Assembly: GCA_963820415.1 (NCBI GenBank)
Contig: CAWFZT010000006.1
Location: 806,001-870,000 of the forward strand
DNA from: CAWFZT01 sp963820415
GTDB lineage: Bacteria > Chloroflexota > Anaerolineae > Anaerolineales > Anaerolineaceae
Length of the DNA: 64,000 nt
Direction: 5' to 3'
In this document: positions 17,651-25,789 of the stretch, piece by piece
Numbering within the stretch: the stretch's first letter is position 1
How the letters are laid out: every line of letters starts with the position of its first letter
Notes under the pieces: model-generated
Database searches by the model: none
What the model was told of the DNA's origin: nothing
Seen by the model: the letters and a program-made list of their open reading frames with translations, nothing else
Translations under genes and position numbers: made by a program

Positions 17651-17664
17651 GGAAAACGATTTCC
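17651..17664. promoter_or_regulatory. LacI-family operator at the importer 2 promoter
   Basis: An imperfect 14-bp palindrome, GGAAAACGATTTCC, with one mismatch. On the minus strand it starts 6 bases after the -10 box of the importer 2 promoter, so a bound repressor would cover the transcription start. Confidence 0.7.
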
Positions 17665-17670
17665 TAAATT

Positions 17671-17699
17671 ATTATAGGGTGTTGAAACTCAAATGTCAA
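17671..17699 (-). promoter_or_regulatory. Sigma-70-type promoter of the importer 2 operon
   Basis: On the minus strand TTGACA (17699-17694) and TATAAT (17676-17671) are separated by 17 bases: both hexamers and the spacer are perfect consensus. It drives the binding protein, permeases and probably GH127. Confidence 0.85.
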
Positions 17700-17809
17700 G
17701 AGGGAATTTAACAGATTCGGGAACCACAATCTGGTTTTGAGCTAATAAATGGCCTTTTTTAGCGACTTTTCGCCCCTAAAACGGCTCATATGACCTTTAA
17801 AACTCCAGC

Positions 17810-17838
17810 TTGACAAGGCTGGTAGAAAACTTTATAAT
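17810..17838 (+). promoter_or_regulatory. Sigma-70-type promoter of the LacI-family regulator operon
   Basis: TTGACA (17810-17815) and TATAAT (17833-17838) with a 17-base spacer, a perfect consensus promoter pointing at the regulator gene. Transcription should start near 17845, just before the operator at 17852. Confidence 0.88.
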
Positions 17839-17851
17839 CGGGAAAGGAGAG

Positions 17852-17865
17852 TGCAAACGTTTTCC
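17852..17865. promoter_or_regulatory. LacI-family operator, probably autoregulatory
   Basis: The sequence TGCAAACGTTTTCC contains the AAACGTTT core and sits about 7 bases after the predicted start site of the regulator transcript. It suggests negative autoregulation. Confidence 0.7.
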
Positions 17866-17931
17866 TTTTTTCCTAGCCCAAAAACATAATCCAGACCGTC
17901 CGGCCAGTTATAGGTTTTTTTCGGAGGGACC

Positions 17932-19026
17932 ATGCCCATCACAATCACCGAAATCGCAAAAGCTGCCGGTGTTTCTCCGGCGACCGTTTCCCGGGCGATG
18001 AATAATACCGACCATCCCATGAACCAGGAGACGAAAGAGCGCATCCTGCGCATTGCCAACGCCCTGGGCTACCAGCCCAACATGGTGGCGCGCAGCATGC
18101 GCACCGACCGCACCTACACCATCGGCATCATCGTCGAAAATATCTTGAGCCCCTTCATCCCACCGATTATCCGCGGCATCCAGGATTTCTTACACCCCGA
18201 GGGCTATTCTAGCATCATCATCAATTCCGATTGGGACCCGAAGATCGAAGCCGATTCGATCTCCTCGCTGAACAACCGCATGATCGACGGGATTATCTTC
18301 GTGGAAACCTGGCACCACTCGCCGGATGCGATCGAGAAGATGACCACCAAGCCGTTTGTGTTCGTCCATCGCCTGTTCAATTCGCACAGTCCCAACTCGG
18401 TGCTGCCGGACGATTATGGGGGCGCACGCCTGGCCACCCAGCACCTGGCCAAATTGGGGCACCAGCGCATCGCCTTCATCAACGGTCCCAAGGATTGGGA
18501 TGCTTCGCTGAACCGCATCCGCGGTTACAAGGATGAGTTGGAAGCCTGCGGCCTGCCGCTGGAAAAGAACCTGATCAAAAAGGGCGATTGGGAAGTAAAG
18601 GGTGGCTATCTGGCCACCCTGGCCCTGGCGGGAATGCGCAACCCCCCGACGGCGGTGTTCGCCGCCAACGACCTAATGGCGTTGGGCACCATATATGCCC
18701 TTCAGGAAGCAAAACTGCGCGTGCCGCAGGACATCGCCGTGGTGGGATACGATAACCGCAATTTCAGCGGTTTCGTGCGACCGGCCATTACCACGGTGAC
18801 CCTGCCCTGCTACGAGATGGGCGTCTCGGCCGCCAGATTGCTCTCAGACCTGATCAACGACAAAGTAAAAGCTGTCGAGCCGATCGAGGTCAAGGGCGAA
18901 TTGATCGTGCGGGAGACCTGCGGTGCCATCCACGAGCCGTGGGAAATGGAAGACGACCAGGGTTCCAGCGCCTGGCGCGAGAAACGTCGCGAAATCCTGC
19001 ATAACTGGTCCGGTAAACGTAACTAA
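17932..19026 (+). CDS. LacI-family transcriptional regulator
   Basis: A 364-residue repressor. The N-terminal helix-turn-helix (ITEIAKAAGVSPATVSRAMN) and hinge (YQPNMVARSMRT) are followed by a periplasmic-binding-protein-like effector domain starting TIGIIVENI and containing FAANDLMALG and VVGYDN. The C-terminus extends about 25 residues beyond the usual end (AWREKRREILHNW). The ATG at 17932 follows a CGGAGGG Shine-Dalgarno. It is divergent from importer 2 and first gene of the plus-strand glycosidase operon. Three LacI-type palindromes (14016, 17651, 17852) support local control of uptake and breakdown. The inducer is unknown; an arabinoside or galactoside is an inference. Confidence 0.93.
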   Translation: MPITITEIAKAAGVSPATVSRAMNNTDHPMNQETKERILRIANALGYQPNMVARSMRTDRTYTIGIIVENILSPFIPPIIRGIQDFLHPEGYSSIIINSDWDPKIEADSISSLNNRMIDGIIFVETWHHSPDAIEKMTTKPFVFVHRLFNSHSPNSVLPDDYGGARLATQHLAKLGHQRIAFINGPKDWDASLNRIRGYKDELEACGLPLEKNLIKKGDWEVKGGYLATLALAGMRNPPTAVFAANDLMALGTIYALQEAKLRVPQDIAVVGYDNRNFSGFVRPAITTVTLPCYEMGVSAARLLSDLINDKVKAVEPIEVKGELIVRETCGAIHEPWEMEDDQGSSAWREKRREILHNWSGKRN

Positions 19027-19039
19027 TAAGGCCTATAGC

Positions 19040-21823
19040 ATGCCAGAAAACAACCCTTTCATTCTTGCCCACAATTTTGGGGGAATCAACAGCCTGAAAC
19101 GGCGCGCGGATGTATTCGACACCGAATACATCTGGCCCGAAGAGACCCTGGGCAACGCCATTATCCGCTATCGTTTCCCTGGCGAAGATACCTGGCGCGA
19201 AGTGAGCGCCTTTTCATCCGGGGATATCCGCACAGTCGAAGAGAGTCCAAACTCATTGTCCTTCATTTATTCGGGGAAGTCACAAGGCGTCAAAGGCATT
19301 AGGGACTTCACCCTCGCGGTCAGGTTCGAAAACCGGGATGGCAGCCTGCTGTGGTTGGTCAGCCTGTACAACACCACCGGCCAGGAAATTGAAATCGGCG
19401 ACCTGGCTCTACCCCTGCCCTTCAACAACAAGTTTATTCATGATAACCTGACCAATTTCACGCAGACTGTCTCGCGGCACAGCTTCATTTCAGGCCATGC
19501 TTCATTCATATTTTGGATGCGCCAGAATGGGATTGGGCCTTTCCTGGTGATGACCCCCGCCGGCGGCACGAAGTTGGAGTATTACCAGCGCCACGATTAC
19601 AGCACGCGTGAGATCTCTGCCCCCTATTGGGTCTTCATTCACTCCGCCGCTAACGGCGCCGGCGAACAGCGCGGCACCTGGCGCCAGCCGCATACCTCTG
19701 CCAGATTGGCGCCGCAGGGCAAACCGGGCGATGCTCTCAAGTATGCCTTCAAACTGCAATGGGCCGTCGATTATAACCAGGTGCGGCAGATCCTGTTCGA
19801 GGAAGGACTCTTCGACGTTCAGGTAGTGCCAGGCATGACCGTCCCTGAAGACCTGGAAGTCAAGTTTTCACTGCGCACGCATAACCGCCAACACCAGGTC
19901 CGCCCGGAATTCCCGGAGCAAACCCGGGTAGAATACCTCGGAGAAAAAGAGGAGAACACTTTCCTCTACCGGGTCAAATTTACCCGCCTGGGCGAGAACG
20001 CCCTGACGGTAACCTATGGGGATGGGCGCTATTTACTGCTGGAGTTCTTCGTCACCCAGCCCCTGGAAACCCTGATCAAAAAAAGGGCCGCCTTCCTGGT
20101 AGACCGGCAGCAGCACCGCATCCCTGAAAAATGGTACGACGGCCTGTTTTCGATCTGGGATATGAAAAACCGCGTTCTGCGCGGCCCGGAAAACACGGAT
20201 GGCTTCGATTACTGGTATGGCTATATCGTCGCCTGCGACGACACTGCCCTGCCCAAAGCCCCGTACATCGCCGCTAAAAACCTCCATTTCCCGGACAAGA
20301 AAGAAATCGAGGCCCTCGAATATTATTTGAAGAATTTTTTGTGGGGAAAACTGCAGCGCACCGATCAGGAAGAACCTTATCCGTACGGCATTTACGGCGT
20401 ACCTAACTGGTTTGAAAACCGCTACAGCGAACACGGCTTCGATTCTCAGGGCATGGGGCTCGAACATGTCTGGCGCAGCTATGACTATCCCCACCTCATC
20501 ATGCTGTACTATCATCTGTACCAGATCGCCCGGCAGTTCCCCGGCCTGGTTGGTTATCTGGATGCGCCCGGCTATCTAAAGCGCGCCTGGGGCACGGCCA
20601 AGGCCTATTTCGACACCCAGACCCTGCCTCAAATGGTGGGCTATCCGGCGCTGCCTTTTCAAAACAAGCCACGGACCACCCTGTATTGGGCTTACAAAAT
20701 TGGCATTTACAACGAGCTGCTGATCGTGGATTTGATCGAAAGCCTGGAGCAAGAAGGCCTGGCGGAGGAAGCCGGCTGGTTAAGAAATGAATGGGAGAAA
20801 AAAGTCAAGTTCTTCATCTACGACGATCCCTATCCCTTCGATTCGGAATTCCCTTTCGATACGACCGCCTACGAATCCACCCACGCCGTGGCGAAATATG
20901 CTCTGGACAACCGGCTCGAACCGGACGAGAACCTGTGGTACGATGAGAACCGCGCCAAATGGTATTCCCACCCCTCCATCAAAAAAGAAGACGCCCAAGC
21001 CTTCATGGAAAAACAGATACTGGCTAACCTGGCCGTGCGCGGCTGGCTGGAACCGGCCTACTACCTGCTCGGCAGCGATTACCGCGGCGGCAAATCGGTC
21101 AGGTACCAGCTCAGCTATATGTCTCAACTGGGCGGCTGGGCCATCCTGGATTATGCACTGAATTACGCCAGCGATCCTTTCCCCTACCTGCGGTTGGGTT
21201 ATGCCTCCTACCTGAGTTCCTGGGCGCTGATGAACACCGGCACGCCCGAAACCAATTATGGCTTCTGGTACCCGGGACCCGAAAATGACGGCGCCTCGGG
21301 CTGGGCCTTCCTCCCTGAAAAATATGGGCAGATGTGGATCCGCAAGGGCACCGGGCGCGGAGCCTGGTTCTACGATGGCGAGATCGACCTGGGCTACTGC
21401 GGCGCCCTGCGCATGGCGGCGGCGGTGATCGCCGATGACCCTATTTTTGGGCTGGTGGCCTATGGGGCAGAACTCACCGCCAACAGTGAAACCATCGAGA
21501 TTGTACCCAGGGATGGCTTGAGGAAACGTGTCTGCTACGTCGACCGGGCGGTGCGGCTGCAGATGGCACTGGATTGGGATGGCTTTGCCGGCGAACAACC
21601 GCTCCGATTAAGCAAAGATCTGCACACGTTGCATTTCACCCTGGAGAACCGCACCGGCGATACACACGTCACCACCTTGAGCCTGCAGGGATTCCCCATG
21701 GGGAAATACGAAGTTTCCTGGAACCAGACGATCCTTCCCCTTGTCTTTGGTAAACAGGTCGACGTTCACATCCCGGTGAGCGGAGAAAGGCTCCTCCAGG
21801 TCAGCTTGCGCCGCATGGATTAA
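19040..21823 (+). CDS. DUF5695-like large protein of the glycosidase operon
   Basis: A 927-residue protein without a signal peptide or membrane segment. I recognise it only loosely as DUF5695-like. The N-terminal third looks beta-rich (about 1-330, IRYRFPGEDTWREV, LPLPFNNKF), the middle and C-terminal parts contain an alpha-helical toroid-like region rich in Trp/Tyr (GLEHVWRSYDYPHLIMLYYHLYQIAR, YPALPFQNKPRTTLYWAYKIG) as seen in many (alpha/alpha)6 glycosidases and lyases, and the end is again beta-rich. Candidate acidic residues occur in YGIYGVPNWFENRYSEHG, but no catalytic pair can be assigned. The ATG at 19040 is 13 bases after the regulator stop; the longer frame overlapping the regulator is rejected. 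It probably acts on the sugar handled by the neighbouring genes. Confidence 0.75.
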   Translation: MPENNPFILAHNFGGINSLKRRADVFDTEYIWPEETLGNAIIRYRFPGEDTWREVSAFSSGDIRTVEESPNSLSFIYSGKSQGVKGIRDFTLAVRFENRDGSLLWLVSLYNTTGQEIEIGDLALPLPFNNKFIHDNLTNFTQTVSRHSFISGHASFIFWMRQNGIGPFLVMTPAGGTKLEYYQRHDYSTREISAPYWVFIHSAANGAGEQRGTWRQPHTSARLAPQGKPGDALKYAFKLQWAVDYNQVRQILFEEGLFDVQVVPGMTVPEDLEVKFSLRTHNRQHQVRPEFPEQTRVEYLGEKEENTFLYRVKFTRLGENALTVTYGDGRYLLLEFFVTQPLETLIKKRAAFLVDRQQHRIPEKWYDGLFSIWDMKNRVLRGPENTDGFDYWYGYIVACDDTALPKAPYIAAKNLHFPDKKEIEALEYYLKNFLWGKLQRTDQEEPYPYGIYGVPNWFENRYSEHGFDSQGMGLEHVWRSYDYPHLIMLYYHLYQIARQFPGLVGYLDAPGYLKRAWGTAKAYFDTQTLPQMVGYPALPFQNKPRTTLYWAYKIGIYNELLIVDLIESLEQEGLAEEAGWLRNEWEKKVKFFIYDDPYPFDSEFPFDTTAYESTHAVAKYALDNRLEPDENLWYDENRAKWYSHPSIKKEDAQAFMEKQILANLAVRGWLEPAYYLLGSDYRGGKSVRYQLSYMSQLGGWAILDYALNYASDPFPYLRLGYASYLSSWALMNTGTPETNYGFWYPGPENDGASGWAFLPEKYGQMWIRKGTGRGAWFYDGEIDLGYCGALRMAAAVIADDPIFGLVAYGAELTANSETIEIVPRDGLRKRVCYVDRAVRLQMALDWDGFAGEQPLRLSKDLHTLHFTLENRTGDTHVTTLSLQGFPMGKYEVSWNQTILPLVFGKQVDVHIPVSGERLLQVSLRRMD

Positions 21824-21865
21824 AATAATCCCACTGCTCTGCAATCCCATTCAAGGAGAATCCGC

Positions 21866-24073
21866 ATGACCACCTCGGCCGTCCGCCTGTACCGAAGTAA
21901 TCCGTGCCTGTTCATCAACGAGCAGCCGGTTCCCCCCGTGTCTGCTTTCGTCAAGCCCAACCACATCGAACGCTTCAAGCAAGCCGGGGTGACCCTGTTC
22001 ACCAGCCTGTTCTGGAACGTGAACTGGTGGATCGCTCCGGATACATACGATTTCAGAGTGCTCGACGAGCAATTCTCCCAATACACCGCTGTCATCCCAA
22101 ACGGTTTTTTGATGCCGCGCATCGACCTGGCTACCGCCGGTTACCCCTGGTGGGGCCAGGCAAACCCGAATGAAATGGTAGTGCTGCGCAACATCCGCAC
22201 CGGCGAGATGATGGACCCTACCGAATCGGATCCACGCGGTGAACAGCACCTCCACCACGGCATCCATCTAAAAAAGCTCAACCTGCATTCTTATCATTCC
22301 ACCAAATGGCGAGTGGATGCCGGCCGGGCCATGGCCACCCTGGTGCGCCACGTCGAAAACCAACCCTACGCCAACCGGATCTGGGGCTGGCACATCTGCA
22401 ATGGCTGGCCGCAGGAATGGTTTCACTGGGGGGAATACCTGCTGGACGGCCTGGAAGACTATTCGCAGGCCGAACAAGCCGGTTTCCGAAACTGGCTGCG
22501 CCAGGCCTACCAGAACGACGAGACCAGGGTGCAAAAAGCCTGGGGAAGACCAGTGTTTTTCGACCAAATCGTTGTTCCCGAACCGTCCGAGAGGGTCAGG
22601 ACTTCGCACGGTGAATTCTATGATCCAGTCAAGGACCGGCTGGTGATCGACTACACCCAATCGCTGAGCGATTCGGTGGTCAATTCGATAATCGAGGTGT
22701 GCCAGGCGACCAAAGACGCCTTGCACGGCAGTAAGGTCATCTGCACCTATTACGGTTATCCGTTTTGCCACCTGCCCAGACCACAGTTGATCGGGCACAA
22801 CAACCTGGCCAAGCTGCTCGCATCGCCAGCCGTCGACCTGATCGCCAGCCCACACAGCTACGATAACCGCGGCTACGGCGGCTACCACTCGCCCCAGAGT
22901 ATGGCCGACTCGATCCGGAGAGCGGGAAAGATGCATTTTGACGAGGTGGATTGCAAGACCATTTGGACACTCGAGGTGCCGTGGAAAGACCACATCAGCG
23001 TCCCGCCCACTGCGAAAGCGACAGTTGAGATGATGAAAAAAGATGCCGCTTACCAGGTTGCCTCGGCCAGCGGTATGTGGTGGTGCGACCTGTTCAGCCA
23101 GGGTTGGTACGACGCCGAAGAATGCCTCGAACCCATAATGAAAATGCTGGCGCTGGAAGAGAGACTGATGGAAATGGACCGGGCGGAATACGGTGAGGTG
23201 GCGCTAGTGGTCAGCGAACGCGCCCCGCTGTTCCAGGCCCAGAAAGACGGGCTGATCGACGCCACCCACGAGATGTTCCGCAACTGGTACCTCAGCCGCA
23301 TGGGGGCGCCCTTTGAACAACTGCTGCTGAGCGATCTGGCCCGGGCGGACATCCCCCACTACAAAATGTATATCCTGGTCGACGCTTTTTACCTCTCACA
23401 GGCGGAAAGAGAGCTGATCAGGCAAAAGGTAGAAGGCGATGGGGCTACCGTGCTGTGGTTCTACGCTCCCGGCTTCCTGGATGACCGCTGCGCCTCGCTG
23501 GAGAACATGCAGGCTATTACAGGCATCCGCTTCGGCCAGCAGGAGCTCAAAGACGAGTTGAACATCAGCCTGAGCAATTTCGACCACCCACTCACCGCCG
23601 GCCTGGCGCAGGGCACCCGCTATGGCACGGGCGTGGACCGTGAGCAGTACAACCGCCCGCCCAGGATCCAGGTTTTGCCGGATACGCGCGTTACCCCTGC
23701 CTTCTACGCCGACGATCCGCAGGCGGTGGTGCTGGGAACAGCCGAAAGCACGGGTAAACCCGGCCTGGTCGTCAAAGATATGGGGAGCTGGCGTTCGATT
23801 TACAGCGCTGCCCCTCTGTTATCTTGGGAGCTGATGCGCAACATAGCCCGCTATGCCGGAGTGCACCTTTACAACGAAGCTGGGGACATGCTGTGGGGTA
23901 ACCGGCGCTTCCTGGCGGTCTACTCGCAAAGCGAAGGGGAGCATATCCTGCAATTCCCCAGGCCAACCCGGGTGGAAGACGCCTATAATGGCACACTCTT
24001 AGCCGATCAGGTAACCCAACTGGTATTGCCCATGCAAAAATGGGAGACCCGGCTGTTGTTATTGCACGATTGA
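21866..24073 (+). CDS. GH42-like beta-galactosidase family protein
   Basis: A 735-residue cytoplasmic protein with a TIM-barrel half (about 20-400) and a middle domain resembling the GH42 trimerisation (glutamine-amidotransferase-like) domain (about 425-620; GEVALVVSERAP, YILVDAFYLSQAERELI). A probable nucleophile Glu is near 359 in MHFDEVDCK. The usual acid/base motif D/N-N-E is not seen; the matching strand reads GWHICNGWPQEWFHWG, so a displaced Glu (near 184) may serve or the specificity differs. The ATG at 21866 has an AAGGAG Shine-Dalgarno, 42 bases after the DUF5695-like gene. Beta-galactosidase or alpha-L-arabinopyranosidase-type activity is possible; the exact family number is uncertain. 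Confidence 0.75.
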   Translation: MTTSAVRLYRSNPCLFINEQPVPPVSAFVKPNHIERFKQAGVTLFTSLFWNVNWWIAPDTYDFRVLDEQFSQYTAVIPNGFLMPRIDLATAGYPWWGQANPNEMVVLRNIRTGEMMDPTESDPRGEQHLHHGIHLKKLNLHSYHSTKWRVDAGRAMATLVRHVENQPYANRIWGWHICNGWPQEWFHWGEYLLDGLEDYSQAEQAGFRNWLRQAYQNDETRVQKAWGRPVFFDQIVVPEPSERVRTSHGEFYDPVKDRLVIDYTQSLSDSVVNSIIEVCQATKDALHGSKVICTYYGYPFCHLPRPQLIGHNNLAKLLASPAVDLIASPHSYDNRGYGGYHSPQSMADSIRRAGKMHFDEVDCKTIWTLEVPWKDHISVPPTAKATVEMMKKDAAYQVASASGMWWCDLFSQGWYDAEECLEPIMKMLALEERLMEMDRAEYGEVALVVSERAPLFQAQKDGLIDATHEMFRNWYLSRMGAPFEQLLLSDLARADIPHYKMYILVDAFYLSQAERELIRQKVEGDGATVLWFYAPGFLDDRCASLENMQAITGIRFGQQELKDELNISLSNFDHPLTAGLAQGTRYGTGVDREQYNRPPRIQVLPDTRVTPAFYADDPQAVVLGTAESTGKPGLVVKDMGSWRSIYSAAPLLSWELMRNIARYAGVHLYNEAGDMLWGNRRFLAVYSQSEGEHILQFPRPTRVEDAYNGTLLADQVTQLVLPMQKWETRLLLLHD

Positions 24074-24119
24074 TATAAAATAAACGCATGGCCATTCTAT
24101 TCCAACGCAGGAGGGCGCC

Positions 24120-25133
24120 ATGCGCAAAGGCAAGAAATTCCTGAACGACCCCGGGCAGATTGTCTCTGAGCTGCTGGATGGGCTGGTTTTAGCCTACGGC
24201 GGGGAGGTCCTCCGGGTGGGCGGCAAAAATGTGATCGTCCGCCAGGGCATCCCGGTAGGCAAGGTGGCGCTGCTGGTCGGCGGGGGCAGCGGCCACGAGC
24301 CTCTCTTTGGCGGCTTTATCGGCAAGAACCTGGCGGATGGGGCGGTGGCCGGCAACATTTTCGCCGCGCCGACCCCCGACCAAATCCTGCTGGCAACCCA
24401 GGCGCTCGACCACGGCAATGGGGTGCTCTACCTGTATGGCAACTACGCCGGAGACAACCTGAACTTCGACATGGCGGCCGAGCTGGCGGCTGGCGAGGGC
24501 ATCCAAACCCGCACGGTGCGCGTGTGGGACGACGTGGCTTCTGCCCCGCCTGAGCGGACCGAGGACCGGCGCGGGATTGCCGGCGATTTTATGGTGATCA
24601 AGGTGGCCGGCGGGGCGGCGGCTACGCTGGATGCGCTGGATGAAGTTTACCGGGTAGCCTGCAAGGGGCGCGATTTCACCCGCTCGATGGGCGTGGCGGT
24701 CTCAGCCGGCACTTTCCCGGAGACCGGCGAGCCCACCTTCGAGCTGCCCGACGACGAAATCGAGATCGGCCTGGGCCTGCACGGCGAGCCAGGCGTCAGC
24801 CGCTCTAAAATGATGCCGGCCAACGCGGTGGTGGATTTTATGCTCGAGCGCATCTTGAAAGACCTGCCTTTCCAGCCGGGCGACGAGGTGTGCCTGTTGA
24901 TAAACAACCTGGGCGCCACCACTATGACCGAGTTGCTGATCCTCAACCGGCGCACCCGCCAGGTACTGGCGCAGGTTGGTCTGGTCGTGCATGATACGGT
25001 CATCGGTAGTTTCTGCACCAGCCAGGAGATGGCCGGGTTCTCGATCACCCTGATGAAGCTGGACGATGAATTAAAAAGGTTCTACGACCTGCCAGCAGCC
25101 TGCCTGGCGTATACGAAAGGGGGCAAAGCATGA
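24120..25133 (+). CDS. dhaK: Dihydroxyacetone kinase subunit DhaK-like
   Basis: A 337-residue protein matching DhaK, the substrate-binding subunit of keto-triose kinases. GGGSGHEPLFGG near the N-terminus, NYAGDNLNFDMA with the catalytic Asp, and LGLHGEPG with the His that forms a hemiaminal with the keto group are all present. An AGGAGG Shine-Dalgarno precedes the ATG. The stop overlaps the dhaL start by four bases (ATGA). There is no PTS partner DhaM in the window, so phosphorylation may use ATP directly, as in the erythrulose-kinase branch. The substrate could be dihydroxyacetone or a longer ketose made from the sugar acid of this locus. Confidence 0.9.
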   Translation: MRKGKKFLNDPGQIVSELLDGLVLAYGGEVLRVGGKNVIVRQGIPVGKVALLVGGGSGHEPLFGGFIGKNLADGAVAGNIFAAPTPDQILLATQALDHGNGVLYLYGNYAGDNLNFDMAAELAAGEGIQTRTVRVWDDVASAPPERTEDRRGIAGDFMVIKVAGGAAATLDALDEVYRVACKGRDFTRSMGVAVSAGTFPETGEPTFELPDDEIEIGLGLHGEPGVSRSKMMPANAVVDFMLERILKDLPFQPGDEVCLLINNLGATTMTELLILNRRTRQVLAQVGLVVHDTVIGSFCTSQEMAGFSITLMKLDDELKRFYDLPAACLAYTKGGKA

Positions 25134-25771
25134 AAGCCAGCCTGACTCTGAGGGAAACAGAAGCAATGCTGCGCAAGGTGGCGCAGGGGATGATCGCCAG
25201 CCAGGACTTGTTGACCGAGGCGGACCGGGCGGTCGGCGATGGCGATCACGGGGTGGGCATGGGGCGCGGCTTCGAGGCAGTCCTGGCGGTCCTTGACAGC
25301 CAGGAATTTGCCGACCTGAAGGACCTGTTTTTCAAGACCGGCACCGCCCTGATCACTTCGGTGGGCGGCGCGTCTGGCGTCATCTTTGGGACGTGGTTCA
25401 GCATGGGAGGTATGGGGCTGGCTGGCAGGCAGGTATTTGACAGCCAGGCCCTGTTCCTTTTCCTGCAAGACGGGTTGAAAGCCATCCAGGGGCGCGGCAA
25501 AGCCAAAGCTGGAGACAAGACCATGGTGGACGCCTTATTACCCGCCTTCACGGCGCTTGAGGGTCATGCAGAGGAAAGTCTGGCGGAAGCCCTGCGCCTG
25601 GCGGCGCAGGCGGCCAAAGCCGGCGCCGAGAGCACCAAAGAAATGACCGCCCGGATAGGCAAAGCCAGGAGCCTGGGGCCGCGCGCGCTGGGTTACATCG
25701 ATCCGGGCGCCCTGTCGGCCAGCCTGATCCTGGAATTTATGCAGTGGTACGTGGAAAGTCTGCCAGAATAG
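25130..25771 (+). CDS. dhaL: Dihydroxyacetone kinase subunit DhaL-like (nucleotide-binding)
   Basis: A 213-residue helical-barrel protein. The metal-nucleotide motif AVGDGDHGVGMGRG, the SVGGASG loop and GDKTMVDAL are those of DhaL. It pairs with DhaK and is translationally coupled to it by a four-base overlap. It ends the plus-strand sugar operon, 18 bases short of the convergent guaB stop. A bulged stem-loop (25766-25795) spans the two stop codons and may terminate both transcripts. Confidence 0.92.
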   Translation: MKASLTLRETEAMLRKVAQGMIASQDLLTEADRAVGDGDHGVGMGRGFEAVLAVLDSQEFADLKDLFFKTGTALITSVGGASGVIFGTWFSMGGMGLAGRQVFDSQALFLFLQDGLKAIQGRGKAKAGDKTMVDALLPAFTALEGHAEESLAEALRLAAQAAKAGAESTKEMTARIGKARSLGPRALGYIDPGALSASLILEFMQWYVESLPE

Positions 25772-25789
25772 AGGCTTTTTCCGGCCTGT

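Noticed and set aside
18923..19039. 39-residue N-terminal extension of the DUF5695-like protein
   Set aside because: It overlaps the regulator gene by about 100 bases and has no ribosome-binding site; the ATG at 19040 fits better.
20780..21598. Long minus-strand open frame of 272 codons inside the DUF5695-like gene
   Set aside because: It is antisense to a protein with clear domain-like sequence and operon context; its composition (Gly/Val/Arg/His-rich) is that of a shadow frame.
17932..25771. Horizontally acquired sugar island
   Set aside because: This part looks somewhat more GC-rich, but there are no integrases, tRNA genes, insertion sequences or terminal repeats to support transfer.
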